Shown here piece by piece: positions 7,553-15,238 of a DNA stretch of 16,810 nucleotides; the stretch's first letter is position 1; every line of letters begins with the position of its first letter. The stretch comes from JBBIII01 sp037446575 (GTDB taxonomy: Bacteria; Bacteroidota; Ignavibacteria; UBA10030): positions 1-16,810 of the forward strand of contig JBBIII010000053.1 in NCBI GenBank assembly GCA_037446575.1, given 5' to 3'. The notes beneath the pieces are model-generated. The model was not told the origin of the DNA. It did no database searches and saw nothing but the letters and a program-made list of their open reading frames with translations. The translations under genes and the position numbers were made by a program.

Positions 7553-7796
7553 TCTTTAAAAATATGCGTTAATTAAATCAATTCTTTAATTGACATTAAT
7601 CAAAAATCTTTTTAGTTTTTCATCAACAATAATTAATTATTGAGGTTATATTATCCCTGCATTGATACCGCTTTTGTGTTACTGCTGTTAGTTCTTAAAA
7701 TCAGTTTTAATTGATAAATACTCTTTTCGACTAAGAATTGCTACGTTTTGAATTATGGCTATTCTTATGTAAATTATTCAAAATAGTAAGAGTAAT
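7553..7796. other. Intergenic region between argS and the polysaccharide block
   Basis: This 244-bp AT-rich gap is the longest non-coding stretch in the window. It contains a perfect palindrome (listed separately), a TCAATT/AATTGA hairpin at 7578-7593 with a 4-nt loop, and a TTGACA at 7590-7595 without a convincing -10 at the right distance. I see no clear terminator for argS, no tRNA and no coding signal. The promoter for the gene at 7797 probably lies here but I cannot place it. Confidence 0.6.
7627..7642. repeat. Perfect 16-bp palindrome, possible regulator site
   Basis: CAATAATTAATTATTG is a perfect 8+8 palindrome in the gap upstream of the polysaccharide genes. In DNA this AT-rich, about one such site per window of this size is expected by chance, so only its intergenic position gives it weight. 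It lacks a T-run and is not a terminator. Confidence 0.3.
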
Positions 7797-8273
7797 ATGA
7801 ATTTTGAAAATGGCAAAATACACGATGTGGTAATCCGCGATCTAAAAAAACATACTGATGGACGCGGATGGCTAATCGAAATATTCCGCAGTGATGAAAT
7901 ACCTCAGGAATTCTTACCCGTAATGTCATACATTTCTCAGACTGAACCTGGAATCGCCCGTGGTCCCCATGAGCACATAGATCAAGCAGATGTGTTTGGA
8001 TTCATCGGTCCATCTACATTTAAAGTCTATTTATGGGACTCGCGAAAAGAATCACCGACTTATGGAAAAAAAATGGTATTCGAGGCGGGGGAAGAGAAAC
8101 CGCAATCAGTAATCATCCCTGCCGGAGTTGTGCATGCATATAAAAATATCGGTTCGGTTGCCGGCTGGGTTGTAAATCTTCCTAATCGTTTATATGCCGG
8201 AAATGGTCGTAAAGAAGCCGTAGATGAAATCCGACACGAAGATGTTGTTAATTCACCTTTTCAATTGGATTGA
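7797..8273 (+). CDS. RmlC-like dTDP-4-dehydro-sugar 3,5-epimerase family protein
   Basis: The 158-residue cupin belongs to the dTDP-4-dehydrorhamnose 3,5-epimerase superfamily, which inverts C3/C5 of dTDP-4-keto-6-deoxy sugars. RGPH (55-58) corresponds to the RGLH motif of RmlC, with His58 as the candidate catalytic base. PAGVVHAY (108-115) gives the second cupin His113, and LPNRLYAG places Tyr133 near the expected acid. It is shorter than classical RmlC (around 180 residues) and lacks the usual FxQ after the first His, having EHIDQAD instead. This short subfamily often sits next to rfbB, as here, but the exact product sugar is uncertain. The ATG at 7797 has only a weak AAGAG upstream. rfbB starts 6 bp after the stop, so the two form an operon. 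Confidence 0.85.
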   Translation: MNFENGKIHDVVIRDLKKHTDGRGWLIEIFRSDEIPQEFLPVMSYISQTEPGIARGPHEHIDQADVFGFIGPSTFKVYLWDSRKESPTYGKKMVFEAGEEKPQSVIIPAGVVHAYKNIGSVAGWVVNLPNRLYAGNGRKEAVDEIRHEDVVNSPFQLD

Positions 8274-8279
8274 TAAAAA

Positions 8280-9308
8280 ATGAATATCTTAGTAACAGGC
8301 GGCGCTGGTTTTATAGGCAGTAACTTTGTAAGACACATATTAGAAAAATATCCAGAATATAGAGTTATAAATCTAGACAAACTGACCTACGCAGGAAATC
8401 TTGAGAATTTGAAGGATATCGAAAAAGATCCTCGTTATGCATTTGAAAGAGGAGATATCTGCGATAAAACCAAAGTGCAAACCTGTATAGTCCGATACGA
8501 AATTGATGCAATAGTCCACTTTGCCGCTGAATCGCATGTTGACCGAAGTATTCTTGGTGCGGAAGAATTTGTGAAAACAAATATTGTCGGGACGAATGTA
8601 CTCTTACAAATTTCGAAGGAGAGAGGCATTAAAAGGTTTATTCAAGTTTCCACAGATGAAGTATATGGTTCACTTGGCGCAGATGGCTTATTTACAGAAG
8701 AGACACCTCTGCATCCAAACAGTCCTTACTCGGCAAGTAAAGCATCGGCGGATATGCTTGCTTTAGCATACCAGCACACGCATGGATTACCGGTTGTTGT
8801 TACAAGGTGCTCGAATAATTACGGACCTTATCAATTTCCCGAAAAACTTATTCCATTAATGATTGCGAATGCTTTGAATGATAAATCATTACCTGTCTAC
8901 GGTGATGGGATGAATGTAAGGGATTGGCTTCATGTAAGAGATCACTGCTCAGCAATTGATGAAGTGCTTCATCGCGGAAAAGTTGGCGAAGTCTACAATA
9001 TTGGCGGTAATAACGAAAAACCTAATATTGATATTGTTAAACTGATATTGCAAAATCTGGACAAACCGGAATCTCTGATAACTTATGTAAAAGATCGACC
9101 GGGGCATGATCGCCGCTATGCAATTGATTCAAGTAAAATGCAAAAAGAGCTTGGTTGGTCTCCGTCATATACATTTGAAAAAGGAATTGAAGAGACAATA
9201 AAATGGTATGTTGAAAATCAGAACTGGTGGAAGAGAATTATCAGCGGTGAATATCAAAAATATTACGAGATAATGTACAGCGGAAGAGAAATGGCAGAGA
9301 AGAAGTAG
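8280..9308 (+). CDS. rfbB: dTDP-glucose 4,6-dehydratase
   Basis: RmlB/RfbB converts dTDP-glucose to dTDP-4-keto-6-deoxyglucose, the branch point for rhamnose and other deoxysugars. It is a cytoplasmic short-chain dehydrogenase-type enzyme with bound NAD. The 342-residue sequence shows the Rossmann motif TGGAGFIG (6-13), HFAAESHVDRS (80-90), the catalytic STDE (Thr125, Asp126, Glu127) and YSASK (Tyr150, Lys154), plus RCSNNYGPYQFPEKLIP (176-192) and RPGHDRRYAID (273-283). All are typical of genuine RmlB rather than a generic epimerase. The ATG at 8280 follows an A-tract without a Shine-Dalgarno, 6 bp after the RmlC-like gene. Neither rmlA nor rmlD is adjacent. An octamer array begins one base after its TAG stop. 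Confidence 0.96.
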   Translation: MNILVTGGAGFIGSNFVRHILEKYPEYRVINLDKLTYAGNLENLKDIEKDPRYAFERGDICDKTKVQTCIVRYEIDAIVHFAAESHVDRSILGAEEFVKTNIVGTNVLLQISKERGIKRFIQVSTDEVYGSLGADGLFTEETPLHPNSPYSASKASADMLALAYQHTHGLPVVVTRCSNNYGPYQFPEKLIPLMIANALNDKSLPVYGDGMNVRDWLHVRDHCSAIDEVLHRGKVGEVYNIGGNNEKPNIDIVKLILQNLDKPESLITYVKDRPGHDRRYAIDSSKMQKELGWSPSYTFEKGIEETIKWYVENQNWWKRIISGEYQKYYEIMYSGREMAEKK

Positions 9309-9309
9309 T

Positions 9310-9413
9310 TGGGTGGATGAGTCTATGAGTAGTTGAGTAGATGAGAAGTTGAGAAATTGAGATTTTGAGAAGTTGAGAAGTTGAGAAGTTTAGATATTAA
9401 GATGTTGAGATTA
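9310..9413 (+). repeat. Thirteen-unit octamer tandem repeat (consensus TGAGAAGT)
   Basis: The stretch divides exactly into 13 contiguous 8-nt units. Units 5, 8, 9 and 10 are identical (TGAGAAGT). The others are degenerate variants such as TGAGTAGT, TGAGTAGA, TGAGAAAT, TGAGATTT, and TTAGATAT and TAAGATGT near the end. It starts one base after the rfbB stop and occupies most of the 134-bp gap before the SLBB export gene. The plus strand of the array holds a single C (9323). Six copies of TTGAGA, one mismatch from a -35 hexamer, occur at 8-nt steps, but no matching -10 is convincing. It looks like an old slippage-generated array whose centre is most recent. Confidence 0.88.
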
Positions 9414-9442
9414 ATAGATAAAAGAAAAAAAATGGTGAAAAG

Positions 9443-11092
9443 ATGAAAAAGAGTTCTCAAGTTAAAATCGGGTGTACACTGTTTTACGTGACTCTAATAT
9501 TACTTGTATATATAATTCCTTTGCAAGCACAGTGGGGAGGAGATGCAAAAAAGGATTTGTTAGACACAAAGATTGATACAAAAAATTTGCTCCAGACACC
9601 TACAACTATTGCACCGGCGCTTGAAGGTCCTGTAGATCCCGACAAATATTTTGTTGGCCCGTCAGATGTACTTTCGGTGAATATCTGGCTTAGTCCGCCG
9701 TTAAGTTTTTCGCTTACAGTAACTCCTGAAGGATCTCTTATTATTCCGACAGTTGGTGAGATTAAAATTGTTGATTTAACTTTAACAGATGCGAAGAAAA
9801 AAGTGCTAGCAGAAATTAAAAAGAAATATCTTTCAGGCGATCCTACTGTAACGCTTATTAAACCAAGAAAAGTTATCGTAACGGTTTTAGGTGCAGTCCG
9901 TTTTCCGGGAAAATACACGCTTGATGCAACTGAACGGGTTGATAGGGCAGTTGCTGAGGCGAATAGATATAAGGACGAAAAAGGTGAATCTTTCCGAATG
10001 GGAAGAAATATTAGACTTACAAACCGTTCGGGTGAAAAAAGGCGAATCGATATTCCAAATTATTATGCGACAAAAGAAGATAAATGCAATCCTTATATAC
10101 GAGATGGAGATGAAATTTTTATCCCTGGCTCTGATCCTGAAAAAAAATTTTTTGCTGTCTATGGAGCTGTTAATTATCCGGGAAGCTTTGAATTTGTAGA
10201 AGGGGATAGTCTGTGTGACGCTTTCAAATTGGCATACGGTTTAACCAAGCACGCTATGAAGGATAGTATCATTTTATATAGGTACGATGTAAATTCCGGA
10301 AGACAAAAATTAATGTATTTTAAAGCAGAGGATATCTATCCAGGATCTGAAAAAAATGTTCCATTAGAGATCGGAGATAGAATTGTCGTAAAAGAAGTCC
10401 CTGATATTAGAGAAAATTATCGTGTATTTGTGGCTGGAGAAGTAAAATATCCCGGAACATACCCAATTACTAAAGACAGCACACGGCTTTCATGTGTTTT
10501 AGAATGGTGCGGTGGTTTTACAGAGTATGCTTCATTAACCTCTGCTCAGATTTATAGGGGAACAATTACGAAACGTGAAATAGAAATAGAACGACTTTTA
10601 AGTCTGCGAGGGGGTATCTCTCCAGAAGATAGTGCTTATTATCTTGTTGAGAACGAACTTCGTTCACAACGTGAAGTCGTGAATGTTGATTTTAAAAAAT
10701 TGGTTTTAGAAAAAGATATATCACAGGATATATTTTTGAAAAGTGGTGATTATATCTACGTTCCGTCCACACAAAAAACTATATATGTTTTCGGACAGGT
10801 GATAAGCCCGGGTAATATTTCTTTCATTGAAGGAATGAATTATAAATATTATGTAGAAAAATGCGGCGGATTTACAGATAAAGCTCGTAAAGGAGATGTT
10901 ATGATAATAAAACGCGCTACTCGCCAATGGTTATCTCCAGATGAAACAACTATCGAAGAAGGAGATTATATATGGGTGCCTAAAGTTATCGAACGTGATT
11001 TTGCATATTACTGGGGCATAATTGGATCGGTTGCATCAGTATTAAGTGTGGCAGTAACAACAGTATTGTTAATTGTGCAGTTGAATAAGTAA
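9443..11092 (+). CDS. Polysaccharide export protein, Wza-like with SLBB domains
   Basis: Predicted outer-membrane channel component for exopolysaccharide or capsule export. The 549-residue protein has a Sec signal peptide ending near LQAQ (27-30). It has no lipobox cysteine at the cleavage site, unlike Wza lipoproteins. The polysaccharide-export domain starts at KYFVGPSDVLSV (68-79) and runs to about 145. Four SLBB-type segments follow, each with a G-x-V-x-x-P-G core: GAVRFPG (150-156), GAVNYPG (241-247), GEVKYPG (332-338) and GQVISPG (451-457). A hydrophobic C-terminal segment (about 525-546) could be the membrane-spanning helix corresponding to Wza's pore helix. GGTGA-like sequence at 9434-9438 is the likely Shine-Dalgarno for the ATG at 9443. 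The Wzz-like gene follows 36 bp later. Confidence 0.92.
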   Translation: MKKSSQVKIGCTLFYVTLILLVYIIPLQAQWGGDAKKDLLDTKIDTKNLLQTPTTIAPALEGPVDPDKYFVGPSDVLSVNIWLSPPLSFSLTVTPEGSLIIPTVGEIKIVDLTLTDAKKKVLAEIKKKYLSGDPTVTLIKPRKVIVTVLGAVRFPGKYTLDATERVDRAVAEANRYKDEKGESFRMGRNIRLTNRSGEKRRIDIPNYYATKEDKCNPYIRDGDEIFIPGSDPEKKFFAVYGAVNYPGSFEFVEGDSLCDAFKLAYGLTKHAMKDSIILYRYDVNSGRQKLMYFKAEDIYPGSEKNVPLEIGDRIVVKEVPDIRENYRVFVAGEVKYPGTYPITKDSTRLSCVLEWCGGFTEYASLTSAQIYRGTITKREIEIERLLSLRGGISPEDSAYYLVENELRSQREVVNVDFKKLVLEKDISQDIFLKSGDYIYVPSTQKTIYVFGQVISPGNISFIEGMNYKYYVEKCGGFTDKARKGDVMIIKRATRQWLSPDETTIEEGDYIWVPKVIERDFAYYWGIIGSVASVLSVAVTTVLLIVQLNK

Positions 11093-11128
11093 AAATCTTA
11101 AGAAAATTTTGATTTACTTGAGGAAAAT

Positions 11129-12409
11129 ATGTTAGACAAAGAAAATCAGATTTCAAATAGTGTAGAAAGTCAAACTCCGGCAAATATGTTGTTAGATTTT
11201 CTTACAATTATAGTAAAATATCGAAAATTCATCACAAGATTTATTCTAATATGTACTCTTACTACAACGGTAGTAGCATTTCTTTCACCTAAGTGGTATA
11301 AGTCGACAGCATCTGTATTTCCCGCGGAAAAGGCGGACTTACTTGGTGGATTAGAAGGAATAGCTTCATTTGCAAAATCTTTTTCTGCCTCAAAAGCATT
11401 AACTTCGTTAGGGAGTAATCCAGAATTAGACCGGTATAAGGCAATTCTGAAAAGTGGAACTGTCTTAGGTGCAGTTATCAAAAAGTTTGATCTAGTGAAT
11501 GTATATGAGATAACTTCCTATCCTGGAGAAAAAACCGCGAAGGAGTTATTAAATAACACAGAGTTCACAATTGAGGATGAAGGTTATCTTACCGTAACTG
11601 TCTATGATAAAGATCCTCAACGCGCCGCAGATATGGCAAATTATTTTGTTGAAATGCTGAACAAAACAAACACTGAATTACAAATACAGAACGCAAGAGG
11701 CAACAGGGGATTTATAGAAGAACGTTACAAAAAAAATCTGGCAGATATTGCTCGCGCAGAGGATTCGCTAAAAGCTTTTCAAAAAAAGTATGGTGTTATA
11801 GCTCTTCCGGAACAAGTTGAGGCATCCATCAAAACTGTAGCCGAAATTACAGGTCAGCTTGCTGAAAAAGAAGTTCGGCTGGCAGTTTTAAAGCGGACCC
11901 AATCAGTAGATAATCCGGTATTAATAGGAACACAAATAGAGATAGAAGAACTTCAGAGAAAATTATCGCAAATAAATGAGGGCACAGCATTTAGCATAAA
12001 AGATATGAATATTATTGTACCATTCAGCAAGATGCCGGAAATTGGTGGCGAATATGTTCGCAGGTTCAGAGAGATGGAGATCCAATATAAAATTCTTCAG
12101 TTTATCACTCCTCTGTATGAGCAGGCAAAAGTAGAGGAGGTTCGTAATACACCGAGTGTGCTGGTACTTGATAAAGCTAGTCCTGCAGAAAGAAAAGCAA
12201 AGCCAAAACGTGCATTAATAATTCTTGGAGGCTTTTTAGTGGCGCTAATTTCATCGTTAGTATTTGCTGCATTGTATGAAAAGTGGTGTCGTGAACGTGA
12301 AATTAATTCTGAATTATATAAAGTTGTTTCTGCAGTTGGATATAAGCTAGTATCTGATCTTAATAAATTTTATTTCAAAAAGAAAAAAAGTTCTGCTGAC
12401 AATGCATAA
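11129..12409 (+). CDS. Wzz-type polysaccharide chain-length regulator (PCP family), no kinase domain
   Basis: Inner-membrane polysaccharide co-polymerase that sets chain length with Wzy and may dock to the export channel. The 426-residue protein has the usual Wzz topology: TM1 at about 34-52, a long periplasmic helical part with charged coiled-coil-like sequence (about 180-280), and TM2 at about 362-382 preceded by a proline-containing stretch (SPAERKAKPKR). The early periplasmic KWYKSTASVFP (55-65) is typical of the Wzz domain. The 44-residue C-terminal tail has no Walker A motif or tyrosine cluster, so a BY-kinase is not fused here. GAGGA at 11120-11124 is a good Shine-Dalgarno for the ATG at 11129. 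Its end overlaps the start of the next gene by 8 bp. Confidence 0.9.
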   Translation: MLDKENQISNSVESQTPANMLLDFLTIIVKYRKFITRFILICTLTTTVVAFLSPKWYKSTASVFPAEKADLLGGLEGIASFAKSFSASKALTSLGSNPELDRYKAILKSGTVLGAVIKKFDLVNVYEITSYPGEKTAKELLNNTEFTIEDEGYLTVTVYDKDPQRAADMANYFVEMLNKTNTELQIQNARGNRGFIEERYKKNLADIARAEDSLKAFQKKYGVIALPEQVEASIKTVAEITGQLAEKEVRLAVLKRTQSVDNPVLIGTQIEIEELQRKLSQINEGTAFSIKDMNIIVPFSKMPEIGGEYVRRFREMEIQYKILQFITPLYEQAKVEEVRNTPSVLVLDKASPAERKAKPKRALIILGGFLVALISSLVFAALYEKWCREREINSELYKVVSAVGYKLVSDLNKFYFKKKKSSADNA

Positions 12410-13823
12410 TGAGAATTATGAAATAACAAGTCGCGAATTCATTGATAGATGGTATTTTTTAATAATACTTTGTACAGTAACATTATTTCCATATCTACTA
12501 TCTATCGTCACCGATACTGAGTATTATTTTTTTCTTGGATTATTTATTCTAATCGTTTTTATTATTGGAATTAAAAATTTTACTGCATCTTTAATGTTTA
12601 TTCCAATTGTATTAATGAATCCCTATACGTTAGAAGAAACAAAAACAAATCTGCACATATCTGAAGTTATACTTCTTGTGATCTTTGTTCTATGGGTTAT
12701 TAGGATTATTTCACTTAATGAAAAATTTTTATTTCCAGTAAAATTTAAATTACCCGTTATTATTCTAGTGACTTTTGGCGTCATGTCAATAATAACAGCT
12801 AGAAATATTACTGCTACAATACTCCAATTAATTAGATACATTGAAATATTAATAATCTTAATTATGATCGTTTATAATCATATAAGCAAGCCGAAGCAAA
12901 TCCGTTTATTTTTCATATTGCTTATTATTGGTGGATTATTTGCATCAATTGTGGGTATAGAACAGTTTATGACCGGCACATTAGTGAAAGGAGATACGCG
13001 GAGAGTATTTGGTTGGCATGGAGGTGGATATGGGGCAATACTAGGTTCTACGATTATAATGAGTATCTCTGTTCTTGTTTATGACAAGTCTAAATGGATT
13101 AAAATCCTGGCATTGATTACAATTCCATTTTCATTTATTGCTTTAATTTTAAGTCAAACCCGAACATGGTTAATGGCATTATTAATATCAATAGTCTTAA
13201 CATTTATTCTAGGGGATAAATATTTTCTTAGAAAATTTATTTATTTCGTAATAATATTATTCATATTTGTAACTCTATTGATTTCTACCAATGGTTTCGG
13301 TCTTTTAAATGAACGTTGGTTTGATATAGTATTTAAGAGTGCAATTGGACTTAATCGTCCTTCGGGGAAAACTGCTTTTGAAGATTTTTCAATATTACTC
13401 AGATTCAATGTATGGAAATATTCTATTGAACAAACAATTATTCATCCGATAACGGGGATAGGATTAGGAAATTTAAGGTTTAAAGATTACATCAACGTTC
13501 GCTTAGGAGAACCGGGAGAAGGAGTTGGATATGTCGATAATCAGTATATCCAATTTTTTGCTGAGGCTGGTGTGTTAGCCGGTATCGCATGGATTTTATT
13601 TACTATTAGAGCTGTTCAGTCAGGTTTTGTTTCAATTTCATATTTTAAAGGAACTAAATATGAAGCTGTTGTCAGAGGATTATATGGTAGCTTATTAATA
13701 TTAGTCATTGGTAGCTTTTTCTGGGTTATTACCCCGCATCATGAATTATTTGCACTGTTTGTGATAATAAGCGTGTTTTTAGTTCGAATTGAAAACAATC
13801 TTAGATTTGAAAAGAAAATATGA
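12402..13823 (+). CDS. O-antigen polymerase/ligase family membrane protein (Wzy/WaaL-like)
   Basis: Predicted polytopic inner-membrane protein, 473 residues with about 10-12 hydrophobic segments, of the Wzy_C/O-antigen ligase superfamily. Typical marks are LSQTRTWLMALL (250-261) with Arg254 in the periplasmic-edge motif, the large loop between about 297 and 385, HPITGIGLGNL (348-358) in it, and VDNQYIQFFAEAGVLAG (378-394). These resemble the H-N-x-Y-L-x-x-x-x-E-x-G element of polymerases and ligases. Next to Wzz-, Wza- and Wzx-like genes, the polymerase role (joining lipid-linked repeat units in the periplasm) is more likely than ligation to lipid A, but sequence alone does not decide. The ATG at 12402 lies 8 bp inside the upstream gene, and the stop overlaps the next start as ATGA. 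Visibly more AT-rich than argS or rfbB. Confidence 0.88.
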   Translation: MHNENYEITSREFIDRWYFLIILCTVTLFPYLLSIVTDTEYYFFLGLFILIVFIIGIKNFTASLMFIPIVLMNPYTLEETKTNLHISEVILLVIFVLWVIRIISLNEKFLFPVKFKLPVIILVTFGVMSIITARNITATILQLIRYIEILIILIMIVYNHISKPKQIRLFFILLIIGGLFASIVGIEQFMTGTLVKGDTRRVFGWHGGGYGAILGSTIIMSISVLVYDKSKWIKILALITIPFSFIALILSQTRTWLMALLISIVLTFILGDKYFLRKFIYFVIILFIFVTLLISTNGFGLLNERWFDIVFKSAIGLNRPSGKTAFEDFSILLRFNVWKYSIEQTIIHPITGIGLGNLRFKDYINVRLGEPGEGVGYVDNQYIQFFAEAGVLAGIAWILFTIRAVQSGFVSISYFKGTKYEAVVRGLYGSLLILVIGSFFWVITPHHELFALFVIISVFLVRIENNLRFEKKI

Positions 13824-15205
13824 GTATTACAAAAAAAAATAGATGTATATTGTTAGCAATAGTTATTTTTATTAGTGTTAGTAAATCTTTACAATCGCAA
13901 GAAAAGTGGGAACAAAAAGAAATTGTTCTGGGGGTGTTTTACGATCCTCCCATTGATATATATCGAAAATCTATTGAACGGGATATAAATAGATTCAAAC
14001 TTGTTAAAGAATGTAAGTTTAATCTTTTAACAGGTATACAAGGAGATTATGGAATTGATCATTCATTTGAAGGAATGAATTACGCCCTTGAAATAGCATC
14101 AAAAGTTGGTCTACGCTATTTAGTGACAGATAATAGAATTTATGAGGCGTATGCTCATGCGCCTAAACAAGGTATATCAAAGGTTATTGCTAAGGATTAT
14201 AAAACTTTGCCTGAAAATCTACAAAAAGCAATGGTTGGTTTTAATATATGTGATGAACCAAATTATACTAAAAACCATATGGAAAATGTTAGAAAATGGA
14301 AAACCATGTTAGATTCCGATTTTCCAGAAAAGCTTATTTATTATAATTTAGCACCTTCATATGCCGTAGATAATAATTGGGGTGGTTTTAAATCCGGCAA
14401 TAAGAATAACGTACTAGATTTGAGGGAAAAAAACGAATATGAAAATTATTTAAGTTTCTATATCGATTCACTTAATCCATGCGTTGTTTCTTTCGATCAT
14501 TATCCGTTTTTTAAAGATGGCACAATAAGAAGGGATTACTTCTATAACTTAGAGATTATGAAATTAAAATCTGGCAATCGGCCATTTTGGGCTATCCCGA
14601 TGGTGGTAGATCATCTTAGCTATATTGATCCAACACCAGAACATCTAAGATTTATGTTTTTCTGCCCTATTGCTTACGGGGCAAAGGGTTTGGTTATTTT
14701 TACTTTCTGGCCACCAGAGAATAAAGATTATAGAACGGCTTTGGTAGATATAAATGGTAATAAAACATTTAAATATAATGTTGTTAAAGAAATAAATACA
14801 TTTATTATTCGAGTTTTATCACCGGTTATTAATAAATATAAATGTCTTGAAGTATTACATAGTTCAGATATTCCACAAAATCAAGTTTTTCTATCAACAA
14901 ATAAACTCAATTCATCTTTAATATTGGAAAAAATGGATAAACGGTTACTAGTGGGTGTGTTCGGCCAGACTTTTCCAACTCATCTGATTATAGTCAATAA
15001 GACGCTTGAGCGAATAAATAATGCTGTAATTACTTTGAAAGGAATATTTAATTTAATTGAAGTTAATAATAATTGTATTGGTATAGATGATAATACTTTA
15101 ATATTATATAAAGAGTTAGATAAAAAAAATCAAAATAATAATACTCACAGTTATCTTCCTTCTATGGAGGGTGGAGAATGCATTGTTCTAAGGTTTTCAA
15201 AATAG
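13820..15205 (+). CDS. Secreted TIM-barrel glycosidase-like protein in polysaccharide operon
   Basis: The exact family is not recognised. The 461-residue protein has a signal peptide (about 1-27, ending SLQSQ), then a barrel-like domain (about 33-345) and a small beta-rich C-terminal domain (about 375-460) ending GGECIVLRF, an arrangement common in clan GH-A hydrolases. GFNICDEPNY (140-149) looks like the end of barrel strand 4 with Glu146 as acid/base. VVSFDHYPFF (222-231) and YGAKGLVIFTFWPPEN (286-301) look like later strands. The strand-7 segment, PFWAIPMVVDHLS (255-267), has no Glu where a retaining enzyme would place its nucleophile; Asp264 is the nearest acid. It may cut or trim the polymer, like PslG in the Psl locus, or only bind it. 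Coupled to the wzy-like gene by an ATGA overlap. Confidence 0.7.
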   Translation: MSITKKNRCILLAIVIFISVSKSLQSQEKWEQKEIVLGVFYDPPIDIYRKSIERDINRFKLVKECKFNLLTGIQGDYGIDHSFEGMNYALEIASKVGLRYLVTDNRIYEAYAHAPKQGISKVIAKDYKTLPENLQKAMVGFNICDEPNYTKNHMENVRKWKTMLDSDFPEKLIYYNLAPSYAVDNNWGGFKSGNKNNVLDLREKNEYENYLSFYIDSLNPCVVSFDHYPFFKDGTIRRDYFYNLEIMKLKSGNRPFWAIPMVVDHLSYIDPTPEHLRFMFFCPIAYGAKGLVIFTFWPPENKDYRTALVDINGNKTFKYNVVKEINTFIIRVLSPVINKYKCLEVLHSSDIPQNQVFLSTNKLNSSLILEKMDKRLLVGVFGQTFPTHLIIVNKTLERINNAVITLKGIFNLIEVNNNCIGIDDNTLILYKELDKKNQNNNTHSYLPSMEGGECIVLRFSK

Positions 15206-15238
15206 TATTTGTCTAAATAGTGTAAGAAAAATTATTTA

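Noticed and set aside
7590..7618. TTGACA as a -35 element for the polysaccharide block
   Set aside because: The hexamer 17 nt downstream is a poor -10 match, and in such AT-rich DNA the -35 alone is not enough.
7578..7620. Hairpin TCAATT/AATTGA with later T-runs as an argS terminator
   Set aside because: The stem is only 6 bp and almost all A-T, and the T-runs are displaced from it, so it is too weak to call.
9310..9413. The octamer array as a CRISPR
   Set aside because: Units are 8 nt and contiguous, with no spacers and no cas genes nearby.
9484..9918. 144-codon open frame opposite the SLBB export gene
   Set aside because: Antisense shadow in a region where the sense frame matches the polysaccharide-export domain.
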